A stretch of 64,000 bases of DNA, from positions 1,302,001-1,366,000 of the forward strand of contig NZ_CP179213.1 of NCBI RefSeq assembly GCF_051201685.1, read 5' to 3'. The position numbers and the translations under genes were made by a program. Below the pieces are notes generated by a model. The model made no database searches, was not told the DNA's origin, and saw nothing but the letters and a program-made list of their open reading frames with translations. Every line of letters begins with the position of its first letter. The first letter of the stretch is position 1. Shown here in pieces: positions 31,016-40,064 of this stretch. This DNA comes from Luminiphilus sp051201685. Lineage in GTDB: Bacteria > Pseudomonadota > Gammaproteobacteria > Pseudomonadales > Halieaceae.

Positions 31016-32212
31016 TCAACGATTGCGTCCCAACCGCTCATGGGCATCGACCCATTCATTGGTGCGCGTTGCTTTATCGATGCGCGTAGCGGCGGCGAGA
31101 GACAGCTCCCCTGCAACGACCAGACCGGCAGCAATCTCACAGAGCTTCAGGGCTTTGTCCTGACCAAAGCAATCCATCATTTTCAGGCACTCGCTTTGAG
31201 TCGGCAAATTAGTGCCGCCGCCGTAGCTGGCCATAATGATCGAAGGCAGGGTTATCGAAAAATAATGGTCGCCATCTCGCGTCGCGCGCTGATACACCGT
31301 GCATTGGTTGGACTCGCCAATATTGGCGATGTCTTGCCCCGTGGCCAAGTAAAGGGCGGCCAAGCCATTGGCAGGATGGCTGGCATTGTTGGAACTGTTC
31401 GACATAAACGCTGCCAGAGTCGATACCTGATACCCGTACTGCATTTGTTCGGGGGTAATGCGCAGGTTGTCCATGAGCACTTTGCGAGGGATGGTGATTT
31501 CAGCGGTAACGCGTCGGCCACGGCCTTTGAGCATGTTGACCGAGGAAGTTTTCTTCTCCGTATCAAAATTGCCCGAGAGCATATAGTTGCGCATGTTTCC
31601 GGGGTAGTTTTCGCGTATCCATTCACAGGCAAAAAAGGTGGCTCGGCTGGTCATGTTTTGTCCGGCCGCATCGCCTGTGGAGTAGTCAAAGCGCGTGGCT
31701 ATGAAATTGTGTGCGTGGTAGTTCTCAATCTCAAGCAGTTTACCGACCGAGGTTGTGCTCTCAGCTTGTGCTTTTATCTCGTCAAAGTTGGCACGTAACC
31801 ACACCTGAAAATCACGGGCGTCACGGGCGTCGGCAAAAATAAACACTGGGGCGCGCTGCATCGATTCTGCGGACACCGTTGTGGTGACCCCACCAGACTC
31901 GCGAATCACCTTCATGCCGCGATTGTAGCTAGCTAGCATGGTGCCCTCGACGGTAGCCATGGGCACATAAAACTCGCCCTGAGCGTGTTCTCCGTTCACC
32001 AGCAGCGGGCCTGCCACGCCAATTGGGATTTGGGCGACTCCCCAAATATTTTCGATATTGCCAGCCATGACGTGGGGGTCATAGGAGTACTGTTTGGTGT
32101 GGTTTAACGCCACACCGGTTTGGGCTTCAATAAAGGCCTGGCGTGCAGCCAGGCTCTCTTCACTGTAGTCGTCCTCTGCAGACCGCGGAATTTTAGGCGT
32201 CGAGTCGCTCAT
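31016..32212 (-). CDS. hmgA: Hydroxymethylglutaryl-CoA reductase, class I-like
   Basis: The 398-residue enzyme should interconvert HMG-CoA and mevalonate with NAD(P)H. It has the class I motif order. ENIWGVAQIPIGVAGPLLV is followed by VPMATVEGTMLASYNRG (catalytic Glu89), DAAGQNM, SGNFDTEKK (Lys220/221) and GQDIANIGESNQ (Asp294). Near the end are MASYGGGTNLPTQ and the C-terminal DAHERLGRNR with the proton-donor His391. All catalytic residues are thus present. It is soluble, with no membrane domain. The ATG overlaps the stop of the upstream nitronate monooxygenase-like gene (TAATG), so the two are coupled. A class I enzyme is unexpected beside MEP genes and may have been acquired by transfer. 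Confidence 0.92.
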   Translation of the reverse strand: MSDSTPKIPRSAEDDYSEESLAARQAFIEAQTGVALNHTKQYSYDPHVMAGNIENIWGVAQIPIGVAGPLLVNGEHAQGEFYVPMATVEGTMLASYNRGMKVIRESGGVTTTVSAESMQRAPVFIFADARDARDFQVWLRANFDEIKAQAESTTSVGKLLEIENYHAHNFIATRFDYSTGDAAGQNMTSRATFFACEWIRENYPGNMRNYMLSGNFDTEKKTSSVNMLKGRGRRVTAEITIPRKVLMDNLRITPEQMQYGYQVSTLAAFMSNSSNNASHPANGLAALYLATGQDIANIGESNQCTVYQRATRDGDHYFSITLPSIIMASYGGGTNLPTQSECLKMMDCFGQDKALKLCEIAAGLVVAGELSLAAATRIDKATRTNEWVDAHERLGRNR

Positions 32213-33174
32213 TAACCCATGACCCGTGCTTTTGCCGCGCTGTATTGTGCGGCCAATTGCGCCACGTAATCGGCGGTTGGGCCCGCACTTTTAACGGCGC
32301 CAATACCCTGACCGGAGCCCCAAATGTCTTTCCAGGCTTTGGCGTCTGTATTGCCCCCTGAACCAAAGTTCATTTGCGTTGGATCACTAACGGGGAGGTT
32401 GTCGGGGTCTAGACCAGCGCTCTCAATAGAGGGGCGCAAGTAGTTGCCATGGACACCGGTGAACAAGTTGCTGTACACAATGTCATCGGCGCCACAGTCA
32501 ACAATAGCTTGCTTGTAGCCTTGCTCAGCATTGGCCTCGTCAGTGGCAATGAAGGCTGAACCGATGTAGCCCAAATCGGCTCCCATGGCCTGAGCTGCGA
32601 GTACTGCATCTCCCGTGGCAATGGCACCGGAAAGAATGAGGGGGCCGTCAAACCATTCGCGAATTTCTTGAATCAGAGCAAAGGGTGACTGGGTGCCGGC
32701 ATGGCCGCCCGCACCGCTGGCGACAGCAATTAGGCCATCAGCGCCTTTTTCAACGGCTTTTTTGGCGAAGCGGTTGTTAATGATGTCATGCAGCGTAATG
32801 CCGCCATAGCTGTGCACAGCTTCGTTGACCCACTCTTTTGCGCCCAGAGAGGTAATGACAATGGGTGCTTTGTATTTGACGCACATTTCCATGTCGTATT
32901 CCAAACGTGCGTTTGAACCATGAACAATTTGATTTACCGCGTAGGGTGCGGCTGGTGAATCGGGGTTTTCTTGGTTGTGACGGTCGAGCTCATCGTTAAT
33001 GCGCTGCAGCCACTGGTCTAAAACGGGCTCGGGTCGTGCGTTGAGGGCAGGAAACGATCCCACGATGCCGGCTTTGCACTGCGCTATGACAAGGTCTGGG
33101 TTAGAAATAATAAATAGCGGCGAGGCAATAATGGGTAGACGAAGTGTATCTTTAAGAATGGGCGGCAAAGCCAT
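32212..33174 (-). CDS. Nitronate monooxygenase/2-nitropropane dioxygenase family flavoprotein
   Basis: This 320-residue FMN-dependent TIM-barrel protein has the family pattern LRLPIIASPLFIISNPDLVIAQCKAGIVGSFPALNAR near the start. Mid-protein it has the FMN-phosphate/active-site sequence ASGAGGHAGTQSPFALIQEIREWF, whose His is the usual catalytic base, and then PLILSGAIATGDAVLAAQAMGADLGYIGSAF. Members oxidise nitronates, but related FabK-like enzymes reduce enoyl thioesters, so the substrate is open. AAGGAGA precedes the ATG by about 8 bases. It is the first gene of the operon with HMG-CoA reductase, hinting at a CoA-thioester-related role; this is inference. Confidence 0.87.
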   Translation of the reverse strand: MALPPILKDTLRLPIIASPLFIISNPDLVIAQCKAGIVGSFPALNARPEPVLDQWLQRINDELDRHNQENPDSPAAPYAVNQIVHGSNARLEYDMEMCVKYKAPIVITSLGAKEWVNEAVHSYGGITLHDIINNRFAKKAVEKGADGLIAVASGAGGHAGTQSPFALIQEIREWFDGPLILSGAIATGDAVLAAQAMGADLGYIGSAFIATDEANAEQGYKQAIVDCGADDIVYSNLFTGVHGNYLRPSIESAGLDPDNLPVSDPTQMNFGSGGNTDAKAWKDIWGSGQGIGAVKSAGPTADYVAQLAAQYSAAKARVMG

Positions 33175-33235
33175 AGCGAAGTCTCCTTGGACTCAATCGT
33201 GCTGAATGTGTGGTTCGGACTAAATTTGGGATTTG

Positions 33236-33250
33236 AACATACAGTATGTT
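33236..33250. promoter_or_regulatory. Palindromic operator candidate upstream of the NMO-HMGR operon
   Basis: AACATACAGTATGTT is a perfect 7+1+7 palindrome, 62 bases upstream of the nitronate monooxygenase-like start. A half-site GTATGTT recurs at 33264-33270. The size suits a TetR-type repressor; no regulator gene is adjacent. Confidence 0.5.
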
Positions 33251-33341
33251 TTTTTGTCGCTCAAGTATGTTTCGGGGTTTCCTTAACTGTGCGAAGCTGT
33301 CTGCTTCCGCAAAAAGTGCGGCTTTTTGAAGAATTCGGACC

Positions 33342-35009
33342 ATGTATTACAAATATTTTGGTTTAGTGGAGTCGCCGTTTTCCATTTCGGTTAATCCACG
33401 CTACCTGTTTATGAGTCCCAGGCATCGAGACGCCCTGGCTCACCTGTTGTACGGGGTGGGCAGTGGGGGTGGTTTCATTCTGCTGACGGGTGAAGTCGGC
33501 ACGGGTAAAACCACCATAAACCGCGCGCTTTTGGAGCAGCTACCGGGCAATGTGGATCTCGCCATTGTGCTTAACCCGGCGCTCAGCGCGGTCGAGCTGT
33601 TAGCCACAGTTTGTGATGAATTGGCCATAGATTACCCCAAAGGTCATCACAGCTTGAAGGATCTCACCGATGCCCTGCATCGATTTCTGCTTGGGAATCA
33701 CGACAAGGGCCGCAAGACAGTGCTTATGATCGATGAAGCCCAGCACTTGGATTTCGATGTTCTCGAGCAAATTCGGTTACTGACCAACCTTGAAACCGAC
33801 AGCGAGAAGCTTCTCCAGATTATTCTTATTGGCCAGCCGGAGTTAACGGAAAAGCTGGGCAGGCCCGAGTTAAGGCAACTGAACCAGCGCATAACAGCCC
33901 GCTACAACCTCGAGGCACTGAGCCTTGAGGAAACGAACGCCTACATCAGGCACCGCTTACAAATTGCGGGATTACCCGCTGGGCGTGAACTGTTTGCCCC
34001 GGGTGTGGTGCGTGCCATTCACAAACGCGCTCAGGGAATTCCTAGGCAAATCAACTTACTGTGTGACCGAGCGCTGCTAGGGGCGTATGGTCGTAAACTG
34101 GATCGCGTCAACCGCCGCCACGTTGCAGCTGCTGCTGAAGAAGTTTTTGGCGCATCTCATGCCTCGGTTAATCGGTCCTCGGTGCCACTGTGGCTTTGGA
34201 TTTTTGGCGGTGTCTGTTTTGGCGGTCTGTTACTGCTGTTTGCGCTGGGTTTCAGGGCCAGCCCATTACCCCTGCCAGCTCCGTCAGTTGCCGATGATTT
34301 GGGGCCTGCTACTTCGGTAATGCCGGACGATCTTGGTGCTGACGCCGGGGAAGGTGTGAGTACTAGTAATGGGGCGCAGGCGGCGGGGTGGTTGATCAAT
34401 GAAAACTTAGCCCTCGAGCAGCTATGGCAGCTCAACAGTGACGCACCTTTTCCAGCGGGTGTTTGCGGCGGCTCAGAGATTGAGGCAGAAGTTGATGGCC
34501 TGCGCTGTCTACAGGGGGCTGCCCAAGTTTGGGATCCGATCATTGCCCTCAATCGTCCAGTGGTGCTCGATATGCAAACCCCCGGACGCTTCTCGGCAGC
34601 AACACTGGTGGTCGCTTTTGAGGGGGCGGTAGCGTGGGTTCTGAGTGGTAATGCAGTAGAGCGCGTCAGGCTGGTCGATATAGCAACGGCTTGGCGGGGT
34701 CGCTATCGCATGTTTTGGCAGCCACCCCAAGGGTGGGGCCGACCGCTGGTCGAGGGGGATGTTGACCCCGTAATCACGGTGGTGGCACAGCTTTTTGCAA
34801 CACTGGATCAGCAGGTCACGCCGTTAACCGAACAGCGTTTTACCCCTGCCCTGGCAGAGCGAGTTCGGTTGTTTCAGGCCCAACAAAACCTGACTGCCGA
34901 CGGCGTCGTTGGTGTTCAAACTCTGTTAAAGCTCAACGATGCATTGGGTATAGGGCTCGCCCCCGATGTGGCGCTGCGTCGTGCGCAGTGGCTAACTGAG
35001 GGGCCTTGA
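33342..35009 (+). CDS. gspA: GspA/ExeA-type AAA ATPase with peptidoglycan-binding domain
   Basis: The 555-residue inner-membrane protein matches ExeA/GspA, which with GspB helps insert the type II secretion secretin through peptidoglycan. The N-terminus MYYKYFGLVESPFSISVNPRYLF is the family signature. Walker A is GEVGTGKTT at 50-58 and Walker B is TVLMIDEAQHL at about 125-135; the sensor/arginine region LRQLNQRITARY follows. A transmembrane helix at about 283-305 is followed by a Pro/Ala linker and a periplasmic part, ending with a peptidoglycan_binding_1-like domain (LFQAQQNLTADGVVGVQTLLKL). gspB follows after one base. No other gsp genes are in the window. Confidence 0.92.
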   Translation: MYYKYFGLVESPFSISVNPRYLFMSPRHRDALAHLLYGVGSGGGFILLTGEVGTGKTTINRALLEQLPGNVDLAIVLNPALSAVELLATVCDELAIDYPKGHHSLKDLTDALHRFLLGNHDKGRKTVLMIDEAQHLDFDVLEQIRLLTNLETDSEKLLQIILIGQPELTEKLGRPELRQLNQRITARYNLEALSLEETNAYIRHRLQIAGLPAGRELFAPGVVRAIHKRAQGIPRQINLLCDRALLGAYGRKLDRVNRRHVAAAAEEVFGASHASVNRSSVPLWLWIFGGVCFGGLLLLFALGFRASPLPLPAPSVADDLGPATSVMPDDLGADAGEGVSTSNGAQAAGWLINENLALEQLWQLNSDAPFPAGVCGGSEIEAEVDGLRCLQGAAQVWDPIIALNRPVVLDMQTPGRFSAATLVVAFEGAVAWVLSGNAVERVRLVDIATAWRGRYRMFWQPPQGWGRPLVEGDVDPVITVVAQLFATLDQQVTPLTEQRFTPALAERVRLFQAQQNLTADGVVGVQTLLKLNDALGIGLAPDVALRRAQWLTEGP

Positions 35010-35010
35010 T

Positions 35011-36000
35011 ATGTCGATGATTCTTGATGCTCTAAAGCGTTCTCGGGAGGATGGAGATGTTTCTAACGCGGTGCCCTCGATCGATACGAGTCACGAGTTT
35101 ACCGCGAAAAAACTGGTGCCTTTCATTGGATTTCAAGGGCTGGCCATTAGCATTGGAATAGTTGCGTATATTGCCATCGGATTGCTGACGATGCAGAACG
35201 TTTCTCAGGATCAGCTAGGGGAACCGCCCCCAGAACAAGACCCTGTGGCCGCAACTTTAGCGACGGCAGAACCCCAAGCTCCTAAAACGCCATTGCAGCG
35301 CTCGACAAGTCCTGTGCCAGAGACGTCCGCCTCTTCGCTGACACTCGGTCGTCATAGCGGTGGTGTCGCCCAACAAGCTCAGGTCGCGAAAAAACACACC
35401 TCAGCTAACAGCACCCAAGTAACGGCACTGTATCGTGAGGTAGAAGCTGCCCCAGAAAACTGGGTTGGTGCGCCTGGCGCAAGGGCTACGGTAGAGCTCA
35501 AGCCCTCGTCTTCGGGTCAAACAGCCAATGCGTTTGAGAAGACGAATGTCCCTCAGTCCTCGTCTGCAGTGCTGCCCTCGGATGACGTGCCTGAAATGCC
35601 GCGCCCCGGTTCAGATTTTGCAGCGACGGAAAAAATGAGCGCCCCAAAAAGCACCGCAGAGACGCAGGGCAGCGGCTCAGCGGCCTTACCTCTGGATATT
35701 GCGGCGGTAGTGGCGCGAGTGCAGGCGGAGCTGGGGGAGCGTGCTTTAGTGGCACATCCCACGCCGCTCATCGAGAATTTATCCCAGCAAAAAAAGAACG
35801 CAATTCCCACGGTGATGTACACCGGTCACGATTGGCAGCCGGGGGGGACGTCTTGGGTGACGTTAAATGGTATTGCGCTGCAAGAGGGCCAGAAAAACAG
35901 TGGCTTTAAGGTGGAAGAAATTTTGACGGACAGCGTAATTTTAAACTACCGCGGTACAGCGTTTCGTCTAAGGTCACTCAACAGCTGGGTGAATTTATAA
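35011..36000 (+). CDS. gspB: GspB-type general secretion protein
   Basis: GspB is the bitopic partner of GspA. This 329-residue protein opens with the conserved cytosolic motif SMILDALKRSRED and has one transmembrane helix at about 45-68. A long Pro/Ser/Ala-rich, probably disordered periplasmic stretch runs from 70 to 255. The end is the C-terminal GspB domain: VTLNGIALQEGQKNSGFKVEEILTDSVILNYRGTAFRLR. The ATG lies one base after the gspA stop. The 3' end converges on the tas-like gene, leaving 22 bases between stops. Confidence 0.9.
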   Translation: MSMILDALKRSREDGDVSNAVPSIDTSHEFTAKKLVPFIGFQGLAISIGIVAYIAIGLLTMQNVSQDQLGEPPPEQDPVAATLATAEPQAPKTPLQRSTSPVPETSASSLTLGRHSGGVAQQAQVAKKHTSANSTQVTALYREVEAAPENWVGAPGARATVELKPSSSGQTANAFEKTNVPQSSSAVLPSDDVPEMPRPGSDFAATEKMSAPKSTAETQGSGSAALPLDIAAVVARVQAELGERALVAHPTPLIENLSQQKKNAIPTVMYTGHDWQPGGTSWVTLNGIALQEGQKNSGFKVEEILTDSVILNYRGTAFRLRSLNSWVNL

Positions 36001-36022
36001 ACCTTTAGTGATTGGCGGAGCA

Positions 36023-37060
36023 TCAGGGGGCGGGGTCAGGGATATCCCGATGTATCGCCTTAATCCCCGCACGAACTTCCTCTGACAGCACGACATCAAG
36101 GCTGCGTATGTTGTCCTCCAACTGGGCCAAACTGGTTGCTCCAATAATATTCGATAGGAGAAAAGGTCGAGTGTTAACGAAGGCCAGGGCCATTTGTGCA
36201 GGATTTAAGTCGTGCTCTTCAGCGAGGCTCACGTAGCGTTCAGCGGCGTCCCATGTGGGTTTAGATGCATAGCGTGCAAAACGTTTGAACAACGCCAGTC
36301 TGGAGCCCTCTGGCAGCGCGCCATCGCGGTACTTACCTGTCAGCAAGCCCATAGCCAGTGGGGAATAGGCCAGTAGGCCAATATCTTCCCGATGGGAAAT
36401 TTCGGCTAGACCAACTTCAAAGGTTCGATTCAGTAAGCTATAGGGGTTTTGTATCGACTGGGGTCGGGGCAAGCCTTCGCGTTCGGCGGTTTGTAAAAAA
36501 GTCATGACGCCCCAAGGTGTTTCGTTGGAAAGCCCGTAGCTGCGGATCTTGCCCTGCTGAATGAGCGACTCGAGAGTGCGCATCACCTCCTCAAGTGGAG
36601 TCCAGCTTGAGTCTGAATCATTGTGGTGGGTGTAGCCTCTGACGCCGAAACAATTAGTGACGCGTTCGGGCCAGTGTAACTGGTACAGGTCGATGTATTC
36701 GGTCTGTAATCGTTGCAGACTGTTATCAACCGCTTCGATCAAATGCTCGCGGGTGAAGCGCGGACCACCGCGCAAAAAATCGAACTCTTCACGAGGGCCA
36801 GTGGCTTTTGTTGCAAGTATCCAATCTTCGCGGCGTCCCGAGTTAGCAAACCAGCTGCCAATATATTGCTCGGTTCGCCCTTGGGTCTCCGCCCGCGGCG
36901 GCACGGGGTACATCTCCGCCGCGTCCATGAAATTAATACCATGCTCCAATGCGTAATCAATTTGGGCATGGGCTTCCTGCTCGGTATTTTGTTCGCCCCA
37001 GGTCATGGTTCCTAAACAAATACGAGATACGGCTTGACCGTTGATATCAGTAAGACTCAT
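36023..37060 (-). CDS. tas: Tas-like NADPH-dependent aldo/keto reductase
   Basis: This 345-residue cytosolic oxidoreductase matches E. coli Tas almost along its whole length: LGTMTWGEQNTEQEAHAQIDYA, the catalytic Asp/Tyr region MDAAEMYPVPPRAETQGRTE, the Lys in ILATKATGP, and the His in LYQLHWPER. Other matches are TNCFGVRGY, IRSYGLSNETPWGVM, IQNPYSLLNRTFEVGLAE and the C-terminal IIGATSLAQLEDNI. Natural substrate is not known even in E. coli. The ATG at 37060 is followed immediately by SLTDINGQ. The alkaline phosphatase gene lies upstream on the same strand with 58 bases between. Confidence 0.9.
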   Translation of the reverse strand: MSLTDINGQAVSRICLGTMTWGEQNTEQEAHAQIDYALEHGINFMDAAEMYPVPPRAETQGRTEQYIGSWFANSGRREDWILATKATGPREEFDFLRGGPRFTREHLIEAVDNSLQRLQTEYIDLYQLHWPERVTNCFGVRGYTHHNDSDSSWTPLEEVMRTLESLIQQGKIRSYGLSNETPWGVMTFLQTAEREGLPRPQSIQNPYSLLNRTFEVGLAEISHREDIGLLAYSPLAMGLLTGKYRDGALPEGSRLALFKRFARYASKPTWDAAERYVSLAEEHDLNPAQMALAFVNTRPFLLSNIIGATSLAQLEDNIRSLDVVLSEEVRAGIKAIHRDIPDPAP

Positions 37061-37118
37061 TTCGGTTGCTCAAAGGGTGACAGTAAAAGATGTTTTGCCG
37101 TTGATGGTGCAGATGAGC

Positions 37119-38510
37119 TTAAAGGCCCAAAAATTTTGCCATGGCATCGTGAACCTCGCGTTGGCGTAGAAACCCCGGCAGCAGCCCTTGGCCCACGTCA
37201 TTGGCAAAGAGCGGGACATTGGCACCAGTGTGCTCCTCAGAAAGAAACCCATTGGTGGCGTAATTAATGGTCATTAAGCCGCCATCAGGCATGGTGATTC
37301 GCGCGACGTGCCCGGGTGAGTACACCGGGACTGGAACTTCAGCGTAGAGGCTAGGCTCTGGAATGATTTGAGCGGCCTGAGCGTGATCGGCGGTAACAAT
37401 GATCAGTGTCTGAGGGTGCGTCTCGGCATACTTTAAGGCCACACTGACGACTTCTTCGAGTTGCGCTATTTCACCCAGAGAGCCACAGGGATTACGCACA
37501 TGGCTCTCTTTGTCGATGGAGGCCGATTCGACCATTAGAAATAATCCTTTGCCGTCAGGCTGCGTTAGCCGATCTAGAGCAACCTGAGTCAGTTCAGCTA
37601 ACCCAGGGGTGTTGCGGTAAGCCGGATTGGGCTCACAGGTAATCGGATCTGGCTGGGTAACGCTGCCCAGTCGCCAATCCAATTTATTGAGGGCACTGGT
37701 ATCGGGTTGTTCAGCTACCCGCCCATCAGAGCCCTGCAAGCGCACCGGCAGATGCCCGCTAGCAAATAATCCGATCAGTCGCTTATTGGAGTCTGCCGCA
37801 GCCAGCTTTGCAGGGTCGGTGACAACCGTAATCTTCTGTGACTCAGCCATCTCGAGGGCGGTTTTTCCAGATGTCGGATCCGCGGTGGTGAAGTGAATCA
37901 GCCCGCCTCCAAGAACCACGTCGATAGGTGCTTTCATAATTTGTTCTGCGATCGATCCGGGGCCGCCGTTACTGGTGGCATCTTGCGGGCATCCGGCGTA
38001 GGCGAGGCTGTAGAGTTCACCGCCTAAAATAATATCGGGGTTTTCACAGCCTCGGCTGGACACGTGACTCATAAAACTAGCCGGTGTTGCGTCGGTAACC
38101 GAGCTGCTGCTTACAATGCCCGTTTTAAACCCTGCTGCATGTGCGCGCTGAGCAATGGTGGTCAAATCTTTATCGCTAGCGCTGGTACCGACACGCCCCA
38201 TTTGTGTCGTGACGCCCGTCGCCAGCGTCGTCGCGGTATTTGCGGAGTCGGCCACATAAACCCAGTCAGTGTTTTTGCCCTCGGTTTGAACCTGAACTGC
38301 CGCACGGACGGGGAGGGCATCGATGACTAATTGGCCGTCATGCCCTGCCAAAAAGTTTCGGCCCATAGTGACATGTTGGTCGTCGAAGCCGTCACCAATA
38401 ATCAAGATAACAGCGCGCGGATCGCTGGCTGTATCGGTACTCACAGCGGGCTGCGCCACAGTGAGGCCACTGAAGCCAATAAAAACAAAAGAAATGATTG
38501 AGCGAAGCAT
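37119..38510 (-). CDS. PhoA-family alkaline phosphatase, exported
   Basis: This 463-residue periplasmic or secreted phosphomonoesterase has a signal peptide (residues 1-19, LRSIISFVFIGFSGLTVAQ). The N-terminal metal region is VILIIGDGFDDQHV and the nucleophile Ser lies in VADSANTATTLATGV. Later metal ligands are in LMVESASIDKESH, IIVTADHAQ and the C-terminal EEHTGANVPLFA. FDDQHVT differs from the commoner GMG motif, as in some marine PhoA-like enzymes. ATG 38510 has GAGGTTAATC just upstream and is the only start that gives a clean signal peptide; the frame remains open to 38630. It would release phosphate from organic esters; no Pho box was identified. Confidence 0.9.
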   Translation of the reverse strand: MLRSIISFVFIGFSGLTVAQPAVSTDTASDPRAVILIIGDGFDDQHVTMGRNFLAGHDGQLVIDALPVRAAVQVQTEGKNTDWVYVADSANTATTLATGVTTQMGRVGTSASDKDLTTIAQRAHAAGFKTGIVSSSSVTDATPASFMSHVSSRGCENPDIILGGELYSLAYAGCPQDATSNGGPGSIAEQIMKAPIDVVLGGGLIHFTTADPTSGKTALEMAESQKITVVTDPAKLAAADSNKRLIGLFASGHLPVRLQGSDGRVAEQPDTSALNKLDWRLGSVTQPDPITCEPNPAYRNTPGLAELTQVALDRLTQPDGKGLFLMVESASIDKESHVRNPCGSLGEIAQLEEVVSVALKYAETHPQTLIIVTADHAQAAQIIPEPSLYAEVPVPVYSPGHVARITMPDGGLMTINYATNGFLSEEHTGANVPLFANDVGQGLLPGFLRQREVHDAMAKFLGL

Positions 38511-38635
38511 GATTAACCTCAGGTCAAAGTGCGATTGGGCGCAAAATTTAGTGGCACAGAGTACGGCTCTACTGGCACTGCCGCAAGGATATGGCATCAT
38601 GCGCACCTCGACAGAAATTGTGGTGGTCAAATAGC

Positions 38636-39943
38636 ATGCTAGTGATACCTAAACCGGGTCTTTTGGCGCTGTGCGCTCTCTTCTTGCCGACTCCGGCGTG
38701 GGCTGGGGAAATTTCTCCTGCTGACACCGCTTGGCTTTTAACGGCGACCGCGCTGGTTTTATTTATGACCTTACCCGGGTTGTCGTTATTTTACGGGGGG
38801 TTAGTTCGGGTTCGAAATGTGTTGTCGGTGCTGATGCAGTGTTTCGCGTTGGCCGCACTTATGTCACTGGTTTGGTTTGTCGTGGGTTATACATTGGCTT
38901 TTGGTTCTGCGGGTGTAGAGCAGGGCGCTTGGATCGGCGACCTGGGTAATTTCATGCTGATGGGCATTGAGTTTGACGGCGTCAACGGTTCGATTCCTGA
39001 ATCTTTGTTTGTCATGTTTCAGATGACCTTCGCTATTATTACGCCGGCGCTCATTATTGGTGGTTTCGCCGAGCGCATTCGATTTTCCGCTTTGCTGTTA
39101 TTCAGTACGGCTTGGTTACTGCTTGTGTATGCGCCCATATGTCATTGGGTATGGGGTGGCGGTTGGCTGGGGGCCATGGGTCTTCAGGATTTTGCCGGTG
39201 GCACAGTTGTGCACATCACGGCAGGCGTTGCTGCTTTGGTAGCCGCCATCATGATGGGGCCCCGCCGAGGCTTTGGGTCAGTAGCGATGCCGCCCCACAA
39301 CCTCACCATGACTGTGACCGGAGCGGGCATGCTGTGGGTGGGCTGGTTTGGCTTTAATGCCGGCTCGGCAGTGGCGGCTGATCAAAGTGCGGCTATGGCA
39401 ATGTTGGTGACGCACCTGTCTGCGGCTTGCGGCTCCCTGGCGTGGATGGCCATGGAGTGGCTGCGTCATGGTAAGCCCTCGGTTCTCGGTATTGTTACTG
39501 GCATGGTTGCAGGTCTGGGCACGATTACTCCGGCATCGGGTTCAGTGGGCCCCGCAGCAGCGGTGGTAATTGGGCTCACCGCAGGTGTCGTTTGCTACTT
39601 TGCAACGATCACCCTGAAAAATCGCTTAAAAATTGATGACAGCCTCGACGTGTTCCCCGTTCACGGTGTCGGGGGTATTTTGGGAACGCTGCTGGCAGGT
39701 ATCTTTTGCTCACCGAATCTTGGCATCTTTAGCGGCAACGGTTTTTCCGATGGTATTGACAGTATCGGCGGTCAGCTTGCCGTTCAGGCGACCGGTGTCG
39801 GCGCAACGTTTTTATACACCTTGGTCGTGAGTTGGGTCCTTTTCAAGGTGGTAGATGCCCTGGTGGGTCTCCGGGTTGATAGTGATGAAGAGACCATTGG
39901 GCTAGATCTGGTACTCCACGACGAGCGCGGTTACGACCTCTAG
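38636..39943 (+). CDS. amt: Ammonium transporter (Amt family)
   Basis: This 435-residue inner-membrane ammonium channel has an N-terminal signal-like segment (about 1-25, ending PAWAG) and eleven helices. Pore markers are present: YAPICHWVWGGGWLG with the first pore His, and VFPVHGVGGILGTLLAGIF with the second His. Other family blocks are FYGGLVRVRNVLSVLMQ, FAERIRFSALLLFS and DFAGGTVVHITAG. I start at ATG 38636; the frame extends 15 codons upstream over an unlikely region. The start lies 125 bases from the divergent phosphatase. No glnK gene is adjacent, which is common for the regulator but not universal. Confidence 0.94.
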   Translation: MLVIPKPGLLALCALFLPTPAWAGEISPADTAWLLTATALVLFMTLPGLSLFYGGLVRVRNVLSVLMQCFALAALMSLVWFVVGYTLAFGSAGVEQGAWIGDLGNFMLMGIEFDGVNGSIPESLFVMFQMTFAIITPALIIGGFAERIRFSALLLFSTAWLLLVYAPICHWVWGGGWLGAMGLQDFAGGTVVHITAGVAALVAAIMMGPRRGFGSVAMPPHNLTMTVTGAGMLWVGWFGFNAGSAVAADQSAAMAMLVTHLSAACGSLAWMAMEWLRHGKPSVLGIVTGMVAGLGTITPASGSVGPAAAVVIGLTAGVVCYFATITLKNRLKIDDSLDVFPVHGVGGILGTLLAGIFCSPNLGIFSGNGFSDGIDSIGGQLAVQATGVGATFLYTLVVSWVLFKVVDALVGLRVDSDEETIGLDLVLHDERGYDL

Positions 39944-40064
39944 CATGGCGCTGCGTTTGGCCTAAGTGGAGCCCTTAGCGGGCAGGGCCTCTGGCTAGCG
40001 ACCTTTGCATCGGCAAGTCTGTGGCTAATGCTAATGGGAGTGCCGTCCGTCTCAACGGTAACGC

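Noticed and set aside
31040..31798. 252-codon open frame antisense to the HMG-CoA reductase gene
   Set aside because: It mirrors a well-conserved enzyme with all catalytic residues on the other strand and shows no family pattern of its own.
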